From contig NZ_CP066831.1 of the NCBI RefSeq assembly GCF_016598615.1, positions 6,386,001-6,450,000 of the forward strand: a stretch of DNA of 64,000 bases. Reading direction: 5' to 3'. A program made the translations under genes and the position numbers. The stretch's first letter is position 1; every line of letters begins with the position of its first letter. The notes below the pieces were generated by a model. The model was not told where the DNA came from, did no database searches, and was given only the letters and a program-made list of their open reading frames with translations. This document shows positions 23,749-31,152 of this stretch, piece by piece. The stretch comes from Streptomyces liliifuscus (GTDB lineage Bacteria > Actinomycetota > Actinomycetes > Streptomycetales > Streptomycetaceae).

Positions 23749-24537
23749 TCAGCCCTCGACGTCCTCGCGGAGCGGCTCACGGCCCTGCTGCGAACCCCTC
23801 GTCTGGGCCGTGGTGTTGCGTGCCTGCGCCCACTCCTCCGGCGTCGCCCGCCACGCATCGGCCAGGCCCGGGATCTTCTCCCCGAGCTGTCGTACGACGC
23901 TGTCCGGCATCGGGAGCCGGGCACCCAGGTGCACGGTGTTGGGATCGCCGGACAGCGTGGTCAGCAGGGCCGCGCACGCAAGGTCGATGCTCGACAGGGA
24001 GGACACGCTCCCCTGCCCGCGCTCGGGGTCCCGCATGGTGATGTGCCTGCGGTCGCCGCGGGCCCGGTACCGGTCGAACAGGGGCCATGCGCCCGGGTCG
24101 TCGAGGGTGCCGGCCGCTTTGGACAGCTCGCCGTTGAGGGCCTCCAGCTTGCTGCCCGCGGAGTCGATGCGGGCATTGCGGGCGTTGACCTCGTCGACGA
24201 GCCGGGCGACACCCTCGCGGATGGTTACGACGGCGTCCACGATCGGGGCGGTGTCGTCGGCGTCGAGGAGGCTCCGGGCGTCCTCCACTGCCTTGGTGCA
24301 GCGTGCGTGCCGGTCGGCCTTGACCGCGTCGGCCAGCTTCCGCTCGGCCGCGGTGACGCGAAGCGAGGCGAGATCGGCAAGTTGGCGCTGCGCCCCGAGC
24401 TGCTCGGCGGTGACGTCCTCGCCTTCGCGTACTCGCTCGGCCAGTTCCTCGATCAGCGCGGCGGCCTCGGCGGCCTCCGTACGGGCCGTCTCCAGCCGCT
24501 CTTGGGCCTGCTCGGGGGTGAGGTCAGGCTGCAGCAT
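23749..24537 (-). CDS. Coiled-coil hypothetical protein
   Basis: 262 residues from ATG 24537. The first 165 residues are a long charged helix with heptad character (LTPEQAQERLETARTEAAEA, AALIEELAERVREGEDVTAE). A more globular end follows (WPLFDRYRARGDRRHITMRD, SSIDLACAALLTTLSGDP, RLPMPDSVVRQLGEKIPGLA). No family recognised. Last gene of a translationally coupled series; overlaps the upstream gene by 14 bases. Confidence 0.75.
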   Translation of the reverse strand: MLQPDLTPEQAQERLETARTEAAEAAALIEELAERVREGEDVTAEQLGAQRQLADLASLRVTAAERKLADAVKADRHARCTKAVEDARSLLDADDTAPIVDAVVTIREGVARLVDEVNARNARIDSAGSKLEALNGELSKAAGTLDDPGAWPLFDRYRARGDRRHITMRDPERGQGSVSSLSSIDLACAALLTTLSGDPNTVHLGARLPMPDSVVRQLGEKIPGLADAWRATPEEWAQARNTTAQTRGSQQGREPLREDVEG

Positions 24538-24772
24538 CGTTGCCCGCCTCCTGCGCCTGACGGGCGACGTGCGCGGCAACCATCTGCCTGCGGTGAGGGC
24601 TGAGTGCCTGCCATCCGGCAGTTCCATGCAAGGCGGCGTCGGCTTCGAGCTGCTGCTCGCGTGCCTCGCGCTCCGGGCGGGCCGCTTCGTCGGCGGCGGC
24701 CTGCTTGGCGACCCTGTCAGCTTCGATCGCGACGAGCAGGCTCGTCGGTCGGTGTGTGTCCTGGCTCCCCAT
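24524..24772 (-). CDS. Small charged helical protein
   Basis: 82 residues, MGSQDTHRPTSLLVAIEADR followed by Ala/Glu/Arg-rich helix and LSPHRRQMVAAHVARQAQEA. It overlaps the preceding gene by 56 bases and the following one by 14, an unusually long nested overlap. Unrecognised. Confidence 0.6.
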   Translation of the reverse strand: MGSQDTHRPTSLLVAIEADRVAKQAAADEAARPEREAREQQLEADAALHGTAGWQALSPHRRQMVAAHVARQAQEAGNDAAA

Positions 24773-25163
24773 TGGGCGCCCTCCCGTGCCGGTAGTCGTC
24801 GAGGGCGGTGCGCTCGATGACCCAGCCGCCCGGGATGCGTTGCGCGGGGATGCGGCCGGCGTGGCAGAGGCGCCGTACGTATCGGGGGTTGCACCCGAGG
24901 ACGTCGGCGGCCTCTGCCACCCCCATCACCCTTGCTGTGTCCACGGTGGCGGGAGCGGGAGTTGAGGTGCCGGATACGGCACCTGAGGCGGCCTGGTGGA
25001 GGTCGCGGAGGAGGGTGCGGGCTTCGGGTGTGATGGCGCCGCCGTCGGCCCGGGTGCGGTCGGAGAGGTGGAGTACGACCGCGGAGAACACGACCGCGGC
25101 GAGGGAGCGCGGGACGACGACCATGCCCTCAGTGGTGCTGAGCCCATCGTCAGCCGTCGCCAT
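24717..25163 (-). CDS. DNA-binding protein with excisionase/MerR-like HTH
   Basis: 148 residues from ATG 25163. The C-terminal half has an HTH_17-type domain: MGVAEAADVLGCNPRYVRRL, CHAGRIPAQRIPGGWVIERT, ALDDYRHGR. This is the pattern of Xis/AlpA-like proteins. The N-terminal 75 residues contain a hydrophobic-to-amphipathic helix (VVPRSLAAVVFSAVVLHLSD). As a separate xis lies next to int, this one is more likely a transcriptional regulator of the element. The start overlaps the upstream gene by 14 bases. Confidence 0.72.
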   Translation of the reverse strand: MATADDGLSTTEGMVVVPRSLAAVVFSAVVLHLSDRTRADGGAITPEARTLLRDLHQAASGAVSGTSTPAPATVDTARVMGVAEAADVLGCNPRYVRRLCHAGRIPAQRIPGGWVIERTALDDYRHGRAPNGEPGHTPTDEPARRDRS

Positions 25164-25425
25164 CGGCCGGCCCGTCATCCGCAGCGAGGCCGAGCAGCCG
25201 CCACTGCAACCGGGCAGTAAGCCGGTCCGCGATCTCAGGGTCACGAGGGTCCCGGCCGGCCGTGAGCCCCCGCAGGGCGAGCGCGGCCAGGCCCACGACG
25301 ACATCCCCGAGAACGTCGTCGTCGAGGTCTTCGAGGAGCGGGTCAACGTCGGTGACCCGTCCCTCGGCTACGGCCGCCATCAGGGCCCACACGCGGGCCT
25401 GGACGTCGCGGCCCGGGGCGGTCAC
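25150..25425 (-). CDS. Small acidic helical protein
   Basis: 91 residues from a GTG at 25425 that overlaps the previous stop by four bases. Sequence is acidic and helical (VWALMAAVAEGRVTDVDPLL, EDLDDDVLGDVVVGLAALAL). No domain recognised. Kept because of coupling on both sides and matching codon bias. Confidence 0.62.
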   Translation of the reverse strand: MTAPGRDVQARVWALMAAVAEGRVTDVDPLLEDLDDDVLGDVVVGLAALALRGLTAGRDPRDPEIADRLTARLQWRLLGLAADDGPADGDG

Positions 25426-25712
25426 GGCCGCACCCCCGTGACGGCCTGTTTGGCGGCGAGGACGACGGTCTGTCCGATCAGGCCCAGTTCCTTGTCCGGC
25501 TCGGCGGTTGCGAGGAGTTCGAGGATCGGTCCGCGGGGCTGCTCGGCGTCGGGGTCGTGGAGCCAGCCGAGGGTGTCGGTGACGATGTGGAAGACGTCGC
25601 CGAAGTCGAGGGAGAAGCGGCGGCCCCTGGAGGTGCGGAAGTGCATCCGGTTGGCGTCGTACCGGGCTTCGAGGGCAGCGACGCGGGCCGCGTAGCGGGT
25701 GAGGCGGGCCAT
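25422..25712 (-). CDS. Hypothetical protein
   Basis: 96 residues, MARLTRYAARVAALEARYDA..., basic N-terminal helix then HFRTSRGRRFSLDFGDVFHI. ATG overlaps the preceding stop by one base (TGATG) and the end overlaps the next gene by four. Unrecognised; by position it follows the HTH/terminase-small-like gene. Confidence 0.65.
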   Translation of the reverse strand: MARLTRYAARVAALEARYDANRMHFRTSRGRRFSLDFGDVFHIVTDTLGWLHDPDAEQPRGPILELLATAEPDKELGLIGQTVVLAAKQAVTGVRP

Positions 25713-26071
25713 CAGTGGTGGTCCTGCCGGTCGGCTTCCAATGCGGTGAGACGCTCTTCCAGGTCGAGGGACTCACGCAGCGACAGACATGCGTCGAGGA
25801 GAACCTTCGCGGCCTGGACGCGGGCCTGCCCCTTCTCTGTGGTGAGGGCGTCGACGAGGGTGTCCACGGCCTTTGTGGAGGCGGCGGCGAGTCTCCCCAC
25901 GGCGAGGCGCAGGAGGGCCGTACGGGTCGCGTCGACGTCGTGGCGGAAGTCGTCGTCCTCCAGCCAGCGCAGGACCGTGCGGGCGGATACGCCAGCCTCG
26001 GTGGCGGCCTGGCCGTTGGTCTGGCCCTGTGCGAGGGCGAGGACCGCGGCGGGCTTGTTCGTAGTGGTCAT
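25712..26071 (-). CDS. HTH protein resembling phage terminase small subunits
   Basis: 119 residues. N-terminal homeodomain-like HTH (AVLALAQGQTNGQAATEAGV, SARTVLRWLEDDDFRHDVDA), then a helical region (AVDTLVDALTTEKGQARVQA, AKVLLDACLSLRESLDLEER). HTH followed by an 'A-x-TL...R-x-AA-x-LL' helix is the pattern of small-terminase/phBC6A51-like proteins, which recognise DNA for packaging. Such proteins also occur outside phages with unknown roles, so the link is tentative. No large terminase is in the window. GGAGGAC lies before the ATG. Confidence 0.65.
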   Translation of the reverse strand: MTTTNKPAAVLALAQGQTNGQAATEAGVSARTVLRWLEDDDFRHDVDATRTALLRLAVGRLAAASTKAVDTLVDALTTEKGQARVQAAKVLLDACLSLRESLDLEERLTALEADRQDHH

Positions 26072-26142
26072 GGGGGTGTCCTCCGTGGTGTGCTGGGGGC
26101 GGCCGGGCCCGAATCCCGCGGGCCCGGCCTATGTCGTGCGGG

Positions 26143-26448
26143 TCAGACGTTCACGCCAGCGCCGGCCAGGAACTCGGCCCGCTTGACGGGGTCCTGGAGT
26201 TCGCGGGCGGAGGCCACCTGCAACTCGTGCAGCCGCGTGGCGTCGTCCTGGTGGTCCGCGCACAGGGTGACCCGGTAGGTGCTGCTCTCAGTCGGCCGCT
26301 GCTGGTCAATGGTGATGCGGACGGCGGTGACACCGGGCTTGCCACAGTCGCCGTGCGAGACGGTGCACTCGCCGGTGGTGACGGGGATGGTCTGGACGGT
26401 GAACGTGGTGTCGCGGGCGTCTCCGAGGGCGATGACGGTTTCGATCAC
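26143..26448 (-). CDS. Hypothetical protein with Cys/His pairs
   Basis: 101 residues from the GTG at 26448, chosen because GGAG lies upstream (GGAGCACCACC). Beta-rich, with ECTVSHGDCGKPGVTAVRIT and VTLCADHQDDATRLHELQVA; Cys and His residues could form a metal site. Unrecognised. Confidence 0.65.
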   Translation of the reverse strand: MIETVIALGDARDTTFTVQTIPVTTGECTVSHGDCGKPGVTAVRITIDQQRPTESSTYRVTLCADHQDDATRLHELQVASARELQDPVKRAEFLAGAGVNV

Positions 26449-26537
26449 GGTGGTGCTCCTTCGGGTTGGCCGGCTGTCGGGTGACGGCCGGAAGTCTGTG
26501 GTCCTCGCGGGCGCGCGCGAGACGAGAGCCGCCGCGA

Positions 26538-27125
26538 TCAGACAGGCAGGGCCGCGACCATCCGCATGGCTGCTACCTGCTGGCCGACAATCCGGTCGGG
26601 CATGGCGTCGACGTAGTTCTGGAGGCAGATCCGGCATGGCTTGCCAGCAGGCGGGCGCGCTTTCCGGTGTCGGCAGCGTTCGGCGATCAGTTGCTCGAAG
26701 CGGCGGGAGGTGGCCTGTCGCTGCTTGCGCTCGTCGTCGGTGACCTCTGCGACGGGGATGCCGAGGGAGGCCGCGAGGGCGGCGCAGGCGGGCGTGACGG
26801 GTGGCTTCACTCGGAGTTGTCCGGGGCACTGGCCGCGGACCCAGGTGAGGATGTGGCGGCCGAGGCCGAGACGTCGAACTTCGGGGCGGACGTAGAGGAG
26901 TTCAACCGCCTTGTGTCGCGGGTCCGCGGCGCAGAGGGCGACGGGGACGTTCGCCGCGTAGACGAGGAGGGTGCGGAGGTACGGGGCGACGGGGAAGCCG
27001 TCGGCGTCGCGTCCTGTGCGCTCGAACTCTTCGTGGAGGTAGCCGCGGAAGAGGTCGGTGACGTGCTGGATGTGGCGGTCGTGGAAGGGGTCGAAGAGTT
27101 CGTACCGGAGCCGGTTGGTGGTCAT
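26538..27125 (-). CDS. GNAT-like N-acetyltransferase with C-terminal Cys cluster
   Basis: 195 residues from ATG 27125, preceded by ACGGAGGACGCC. A GNAT core is suggested by VPVALCAADPRHKAVELLYV and RPEVRRLGLGRHILTWV (the R/Q-x-x-G-x-G/A acetyl-CoA loop). The C-terminal end CRHRKARPPAGKPCRICLQN carries CxxC and could bind zinc. Similar small proteins occur in streptomycete mobile elements. Substrate unknown. Confidence 0.65.
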   Translation of the reverse strand: MTTNRLRYELFDPFHDRHIQHVTDLFRGYLHEEFERTGRDADGFPVAPYLRTLLVYAANVPVALCAADPRHKAVELLYVRPEVRRLGLGRHILTWVRGQCPGQLRVKPPVTPACAALAASLGIPVAEVTDDERKQRQATSRRFEQLIAERCRHRKARPPAGKPCRICLQNYVDAMPDRIVGQQVAAMRMVAALPV

Positions 27126-27210
27126 GGCGTCCTCCGTGGCGCCTGCGGCGTGCGCCGTCCACGGGGCCCCTGGGGGCCCGTACCACCCAAGGGCCCCCGT
27201 AGGGGTACCA

Positions 27211-27333
27211 CGTGGAACGGTGGAACATCGCAGGTCAGATGGGGTGAGGTCGGCGGGTGGAACGCGAAAACCGTTCCACCTAGCCATTTCTGCAGGTCAG
27301 ATTGGTGGTACAGGTTGGCGGAACGGTGGAACA
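27211..27333. repeat. Iteron-like direct and inverted repeats beside the replication genes
   Basis: Noncoding patch with GGAACGGTGGAACA twice (27214-27227, 27320-27333), GCAGGTCAGAT twice (27230-27240, 27292-27302) and further GTGGAAC words (about 27212, 27220, 27257, 27326). A dyad GTGGAACG/CGTTCCAC spans 27257-27264 and 27272-27279. To its left (27165-27210) is a GGGCCC-rich inverted repeat. Position next to the ATPase and primase genes suggests a replication origin. Confidence 0.6.
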
Positions 27334-27339
27334 GGCCGG

Positions 27340-28317
27340 TCATGAATCGGTCCCGTCGAGGGCGTCCCACTCGTTGCGGTGCTCATCGATGGCCCGCTGG
27401 ACAGTGGTCTGTGCAGAGCCCGTCAGCTTGGCCAGTTCCCGCACGGACGGCCTCTCGCCGAGCTGCTGGCAGTAGTCGACGATCCGGGCCCACAGAAGGT
27501 CTCGATCGCGGGTGAGAGGCGTCCACGGCCACGCTCCGCCGCGCTGGAGGACTGCGGGCCAGTCGCGTTCGTCGCGCTGTCCGCGCCAGTGTTGGATCTG
27601 GCCGGTGTCTCCGAGGTGGAGGCCGAACTCCGGCCACCGCACCCACAGTGAGGCGCCGTACGGACGGAGCGGGCGCTTGCCGCCGTTGGAGGCGTGCGGC
27701 TGGTGGGCCTCCAGGAAGACCGCGCACCCGTACTTCGTACGCAGCTTGTCGAGCCAGGAGGCGACGAGGCGGGCCGGGCCTTCCTCGGTCGGGTCGCCGG
27801 CCGCCATCTTGTACGAGGGGCCGGTGATCAGGACGTCGGGACGGGCCGCGGCCACCTCGGCTTCGAGGACCTCTCCGTCTCCTTCGGTGAGGTCGAGGCC
27901 CTCGGAGCGGACCGCGATGGTCATGTCGCCCTTGTACCGGCTGTCTGCGGCCAGGTAGAGCGGGTGGATCTTGCGGTGGATCTGGCGCTTGGTGTTCTCC
28001 AGGTCGAAGAGCAGCACGCGCAGGGGAGGGAACTCCGGCCCGCCGAAGGGGTGGATGCCGGAGGCGAGTTGGACGCCCATCTGACGCAGCAGCGTGGACT
28101 TGCCCTTGCCCTCGGCGCCCGTGAGGATCATGCGGTCCTGGCGCTCCAGGAGTCCGGGGACGAGCCAATCAGGTTCCGGCGGGACCTGGTCCAGGAACTC
28201 GGACAGCTCCACACCGATGACCCGTGGGCCTTCGGCCGGAGTCGCCGGGTCGCCGTTGGGCAGCACGAGGCCGCTCGACTCGGCAGCGACGTTGGGCAGC
28301 CACATGGGCCCGGTCAC
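27340..28317 (-). CDS. AAA/RecA-fold ATPase, probable replicative helicase
   Basis: 325 residues. Walker A GAEGKGKST at 67-75 in the context DRMILTGAEGKGKSTLLRQM; Walker B LRVLLFDLEN with Asp105. Later LVASWLDKLRTKYGCAVFLE, AHQPHA fits the sensor region of RepA/DnaB-like ATPases. The C-terminal HTH-like end (LGERPSVRELAKLTGSAQTT, VQRAIDEHR) may bind DNA. The GTG start overlaps the primase stop by four bases, so the two probably work together in element replication. The iteron-like patch lies immediately downstream. Confidence 0.85.
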   Translation of the reverse strand: MTGPMWLPNVAAESSGLVLPNGDPATPAEGPRVIGVELSEFLDQVPPEPDWLVPGLLERQDRMILTGAEGKGKSTLLRQMGVQLASGIHPFGGPEFPPLRVLLFDLENTKRQIHRKIHPLYLAADSRYKGDMTIAVRSEGLDLTEGDGEVLEAEVAAARPDVLITGPSYKMAAGDPTEEGPARLVASWLDKLRTKYGCAVFLEAHQPHASNGGKRPLRPYGASLWVRWPEFGLHLGDTGQIQHWRGQRDERDWPAVLQRGGAWPWTPLTRDRDLLWARIVDYCQQLGERPSVRELAKLTGSAQTTVQRAIDEHRNEWDALDGTDS

Positions 28318-29162
28318 TCGGTCACCGCCGGGTCCGCGGGGTGCGGGACCGGTGCCCATACCTGTACGAACTCGGCGTCCTTGTGGCCGGCGGCGAAGTG
28401 GTCGTACGCGTCCTTGCCGGTCTTGGCCTGGACGACGTAGACCGTGCGGGCGAGCCCCTGGAGGGTCTCGACGACGGCCTTCGCGTGCTTCTGGCCCGGC
28501 TCGTCTCGGTCGGCGACGATGGTGACGTCCGCGCCTTCGAAGTACGCGGCGTGCTCCGTCGTCCACTTCCCGGATCCGGCCGCGTTGCAGGTGGCCGGGA
28601 GACCGTGCTCGACGAGCGCGTGGACGTCCTTCTCGCCCTCCGCGATCCAGATCACGCGGTCCGCCTGCTTGGCCTCCAGCAGCTCGGGGAGCCGGTACGG
28701 GACCGTTCGTACGAGCCGCTTGCCCTGCTCGTCGTTGAGGGACCAGCGGCGGCCGGAGCGGTTGCTGTCGTCGGGCCGCCACTGGGCGAAGCACTTGTGA
28801 TCGCAGCGGGTCACGCCGTGGACGACGTTGCCCTTCTCGTCGCGGTAGACGTACTGGGCGATGCGCTTGTGCCCGTGTTTCTGGCACGGCACCCAGGTGT
28901 CGTCTGCGGGCCGCTCCCGCTCGGGAAGCGGCTCGTCGAAGAGGTCGGCCTCGGTCATGCCGAGCGCGGCGAGGAAGTCGGCGTTCCCCTCGCACTTGTG
29001 GCAGTACACGACCGCGCCGCCGTTGTTGCCGCGCCGGATGGCCACGGTTCCTTCGGCGTCCCCGTCGTGGCATACGCCTTGGGCGCGGAGGGCGCCGCCG
29101 CTGTACCGGTGTTGGATGCCGAGTTCGGTGACCTTGTCGGCGATCCGGTTGTAGGCGATCAC
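28314..29162 (-). CDS. TOPRIM primase-like protein
   Basis: 282 residues, GTG start. An N-terminal zinc-ribbon-like part (VCHDGDAEG...VVYCHKCEG, and a second cluster VPCQKHGH...TRCDHKC) precedes a TOPRIM domain: VIWIAEGEKDVHAL supplies the catalytic Glu and VTIVADRDEPGQKHA the DxD. This is the arrangement of phage and element DNA primases. It shares four-base overlaps with the gene before it and with the ATPase after it, forming a replication cassette. Confidence 0.87.
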   Translation of the reverse strand: MIAYNRIADKVTELGIQHRYSGGALRAQGVCHDGDAEGTVAIRRGNNGGAVVYCHKCEGNADFLAALGMTEADLFDEPLPERERPADDTWVPCQKHGHKRIAQYVYRDEKGNVVHGVTRCDHKCFAQWRPDDSNRSGRRWSLNDEQGKRLVRTVPYRLPELLEAKQADRVIWIAEGEKDVHALVEHGLPATCNAAGSGKWTTEHAAYFEGADVTIVADRDEPGQKHAKAVVETLQGLARTVYVVQAKTGKDAYDHFAAGHKDAEFVQVWAPVPHPADPAVTE

Positions 29163-29362
29163 GTGGTGCGGTCCTTGCGGTCGGGGGCGAAGCGGCGCCG
29201 GAGCTCCCACAACTGCCAGCCACGGGCGGACAGTCGGCGGACCTCGGCTCTCACCTCGCGCAGGGAAAGGCCGTACGGGTTGTTCAGGAGCGGTGACCGC
29301 CTACGGGAGGGCCCCGGCGCCGCGGTGGCGCCGGGGTTCCCGGTGGGGGTGCGGGAGGTCAC
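29159..29362 (-). CDS. Small basic protein in the replication cassette
   Basis: 67 residues from a GTG overlapping the upstream stop by four bases. Pro/Thr-rich start, then a basic helix (YGLSLREVRAEVRRLSARGW, QLWELRRRFAPDRKDR). Possibly nucleic-acid binding by charge; no family recognised. Confidence 0.6.
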   Translation of the reverse strand: MTSRTPTGNPGATAAPGPSRRRSPLLNNPYGLSLREVRAEVRRLSARGWQLWELRRRFAPDRKDRTT

Positions 29363-30249
29363 TCGCCGGCCTCGGCGCGGACCTGGACGAGGCGGGTCTG
29401 CAGCTTCTTCAGCTCGGCCAACTGGCCCTCGACCGTGCCGATGAAGGCGGCCAGTGCGTCCGGACCCATCGGGCGGGTCCACAGGCCGTCGACGACCTCG
29501 ACCTTCACGTGCGGGACGCGCTCGGCCTCACCCAACTCGGAGTCCGGGATGACGCCGAGCTGGGCGGACAGAAGGCGGCGCGGCTCGTACTTCTCGAACT
29601 CCTCGGTGGCCTCGATGGTCCGCTCCTGGCCCCACGCCTGGTGGTAGATGTCCGAGGGGGCCGCGGTGAGGTACTGGTCCATCTCGTGGCTGTTCTCGCA
29701 CCAGGGGGTGCAGGTGACGGAGACCGTGGCGCGGTCGCCCTGGCGGGTGTAGGTCCAGGTGCGGGGCTCGGCCGGTGTGACGGGTTCGTTGCTGGCCATG
29801 ACCTTGTCGGCCAGGGCGTCGGCCACGTCGAGGAGGCGCCGGAGTTCGGCGGTCTTCGGCCGGATCTCCTCCGGGGCGAAGTCCTCCTCGCCGATGCAGA
29901 CGACGGGCTCGCTGGCGCCGAGCCGCTCGTCGCTGAACTGGACGAACGCGATGTCGAGGAGACGCCCGCCGCTCTTGTCGAGGACCTCGTGGTCGTGGTT
30001 GGAGTGGTCGTAGTGCCCGAGTTCGGTGTCGGCGCAGACGCCGGGCCACACGGTGCACATGCCGGCCGCGCTGCTGGTGGCGTGCGCGCGGGCGCCGTCG
30101 TTGAGGAGTCCGGCGATGTGCCGGTCCGCGGACTCGACCGCGAGCCGGTCGGCGTCCGCGGAGAGCTGGCCGACGGCTCCGGAGACGAGGTACGGCACGC
30201 GACCGGAAAGCGCGGTGGCGTTCTTGGGAAGGGTGGTCGTACGCTTCAC
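29359..30249 (-). CDS. DUF6907-like protein, first gene of the replication cassette
   Basis: 296 residues from the GTG at 30249, with AAAGGAG six bases upstream. The middle contains VTCTPWCENSHEMDQYL, the W-C...H motif also seen in the gene at 18859-19236, between beta-rich segments. An N-terminal stretch has MCTVWPGVCADTELGHYDHS, a near-repeat of the same motif. The last 35 residues form a charged helix. Function unknown; its lead position suggests an early role. Confidence 0.7.
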   Translation of the reverse strand: MKRTTTLPKNATALSGRVPYLVSGAVGQLSADADRLAVESADRHIAGLLNDGARAHATSSAAGMCTVWPGVCADTELGHYDHSNHDHEVLDKSGGRLLDIAFVQFSDERLGASEPVVCIGEEDFAPEEIRPKTAELRRLLDVADALADKVMASNEPVTPAEPRTWTYTRQGDRATVSVTCTPWCENSHEMDQYLTAAPSDIYHQAWGQERTIEATEEFEKYEPRRLLSAQLGVIPDSELGEAERVPHVKVEVVDGLWTRPMGPDALAAFIGTVEGQLAELKKLQTRLVQVRAEAGE

Positions 30250-30369
30250 GTGAAGCTCCTTTCGACGGCGGCGCATACGGGTTAGGGCCCGCGCCGCCGT
30301 TCGGCTTGTCTGGTCGATTGGGTTGCTTCATGGCCCTCAGCTGGATTGGCGTCCTGCTGAGGGCCGCTT

Positions 30370-30585
30370 CTATGCGGCGATCGTCTGGGAGTCGAGCCAC
30401 TGCTCGACGTCCGACCAGCGGGCCCGGAGGTGGCGGCCGACCTTGATGAGCTTCGGGCCGCCTCCGCGGCTGGACCACTGGTAGACGGTGCCGAGCGGGA
30501 CGCCGCAGAACTCGGCGATCTCCTGCGGCTTTGCGAGCGGGCGGCGAGCGGCCGTGGCGCTCTGAGTTCGGGCAGTGCGAGTCAC
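30370..30585 (-). CDS. xis: Excisionase (Xis), HTH_17 type
   Basis: 71 residues. GTG at 30585 is chosen because AAGGAG is five bases upstream. HTH of the excisionase family: KPQEIAEFCGVPLGTVYQWS, SRGGGPKLIKVGRHLRARWS, DVEQWLDSQ. It should bend attL/attR DNA and bias the integrase toward excision. Divergent from the XRE gene that precedes int. Confidence 0.82.
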   Translation of the reverse strand: MTRTARTQSATAARRPLAKPQEIAEFCGVPLGTVYQWSSRGGGPKLIKVGRHLRARWSDVEQWLDSQTIAA

Positions 30586-30603
30586 GAGCACTCCTTGTGC
30601 TTC

Positions 30604-30624
30604 ACAGACACTGTTGCTGTCTGT
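30604..30624. promoter_or_regulatory. Dyad operator in the xis/XRE divergent spacer
   Basis: ACAGACA-CTGTTGC-TGTCTGT, 7-bp perfect arms. It lies between the divergent xis and XRE genes, so a regulator bound here could switch both. The CAGACA word is shared with the palindrome at 18484-18513, in opposite orientation. Confidence 0.6.
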
Positions 30625-30678
30625 TGAGCAGCATGCCAGAGCTTGCCACTGATGTCTAGCTGTGCGATTCTGTGTCTC

Positions 30679-31152
30679 GTGAGCACACCCCCGGAGGACA
30701 TCAAGGGCGTCATGGAAGTGGTCCGTGCACGCGTCAAGGAACTGCGAGGCCGCAAAGGCTGGAGCGGCGCCGACCTGGGCAAGGAGCTATCGGCCCTGGG
30801 AGTTCCCTGGAATCGATCCGTGGTCGCCAACTTCGAGAGCGGCCGACGCCCCGCGGTGAGCGTGCAGGAGCTGCTCGCTCTCGCACTCGTCCTGGACGTG
30901 TCGCCGAACAGCCTGTTGGTTCCGCTGTATTCGGAGCCCTACCAGGTGACGCCGGAGGGCACTGAGCCTCAGAACTCCGGCGATGTCTGGATGTGGATGA
31001 GAGGACAGCAGCCGCTCCCCGGTACGTCAGCGGCCGGCACTCGCCTCTACTTCGCCGAGGTGCCTACGCAGGTAGGGCGCGGTGAGCGCGATCCCGTCAC
31101 TGGCCTCTACGAGTGGTACGAGAAGATCGATCGGGAGGGCGGGGATGGCTAG
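30679..31152 (+). CDS. XRE-family regulator upstream of the integrase
   Basis: 157 residues if it starts at GTG 30679, which would be nearly leaderless; ATG 30712 is an alternative. HTH_3 domain: VKELRGRKGWSGADLGKELS, ALGVPWNRSVVANFESGRRP, AVSVQELLALALVLDVSP. The tail may include a dimerisation region (PLPGTSAAGTRLYFAEVPTQ). The stop overlaps int by eight bases, so regulator and integrase are co-translated. It is a candidate master repressor of the element. Confidence 0.83.
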   Translation: MSTPPEDIKGVMEVVRARVKELRGRKGWSGADLGKELSALGVPWNRSVVANFESGRRPAVSVQELLALALVLDVSPNSLLVPLYSEPYQVTPEGTEPQNSGDVWMWMRGQQPLPGTSAAGTRLYFAEVPTQVGRGERDPVTGLYEWYEKIDREGGDG

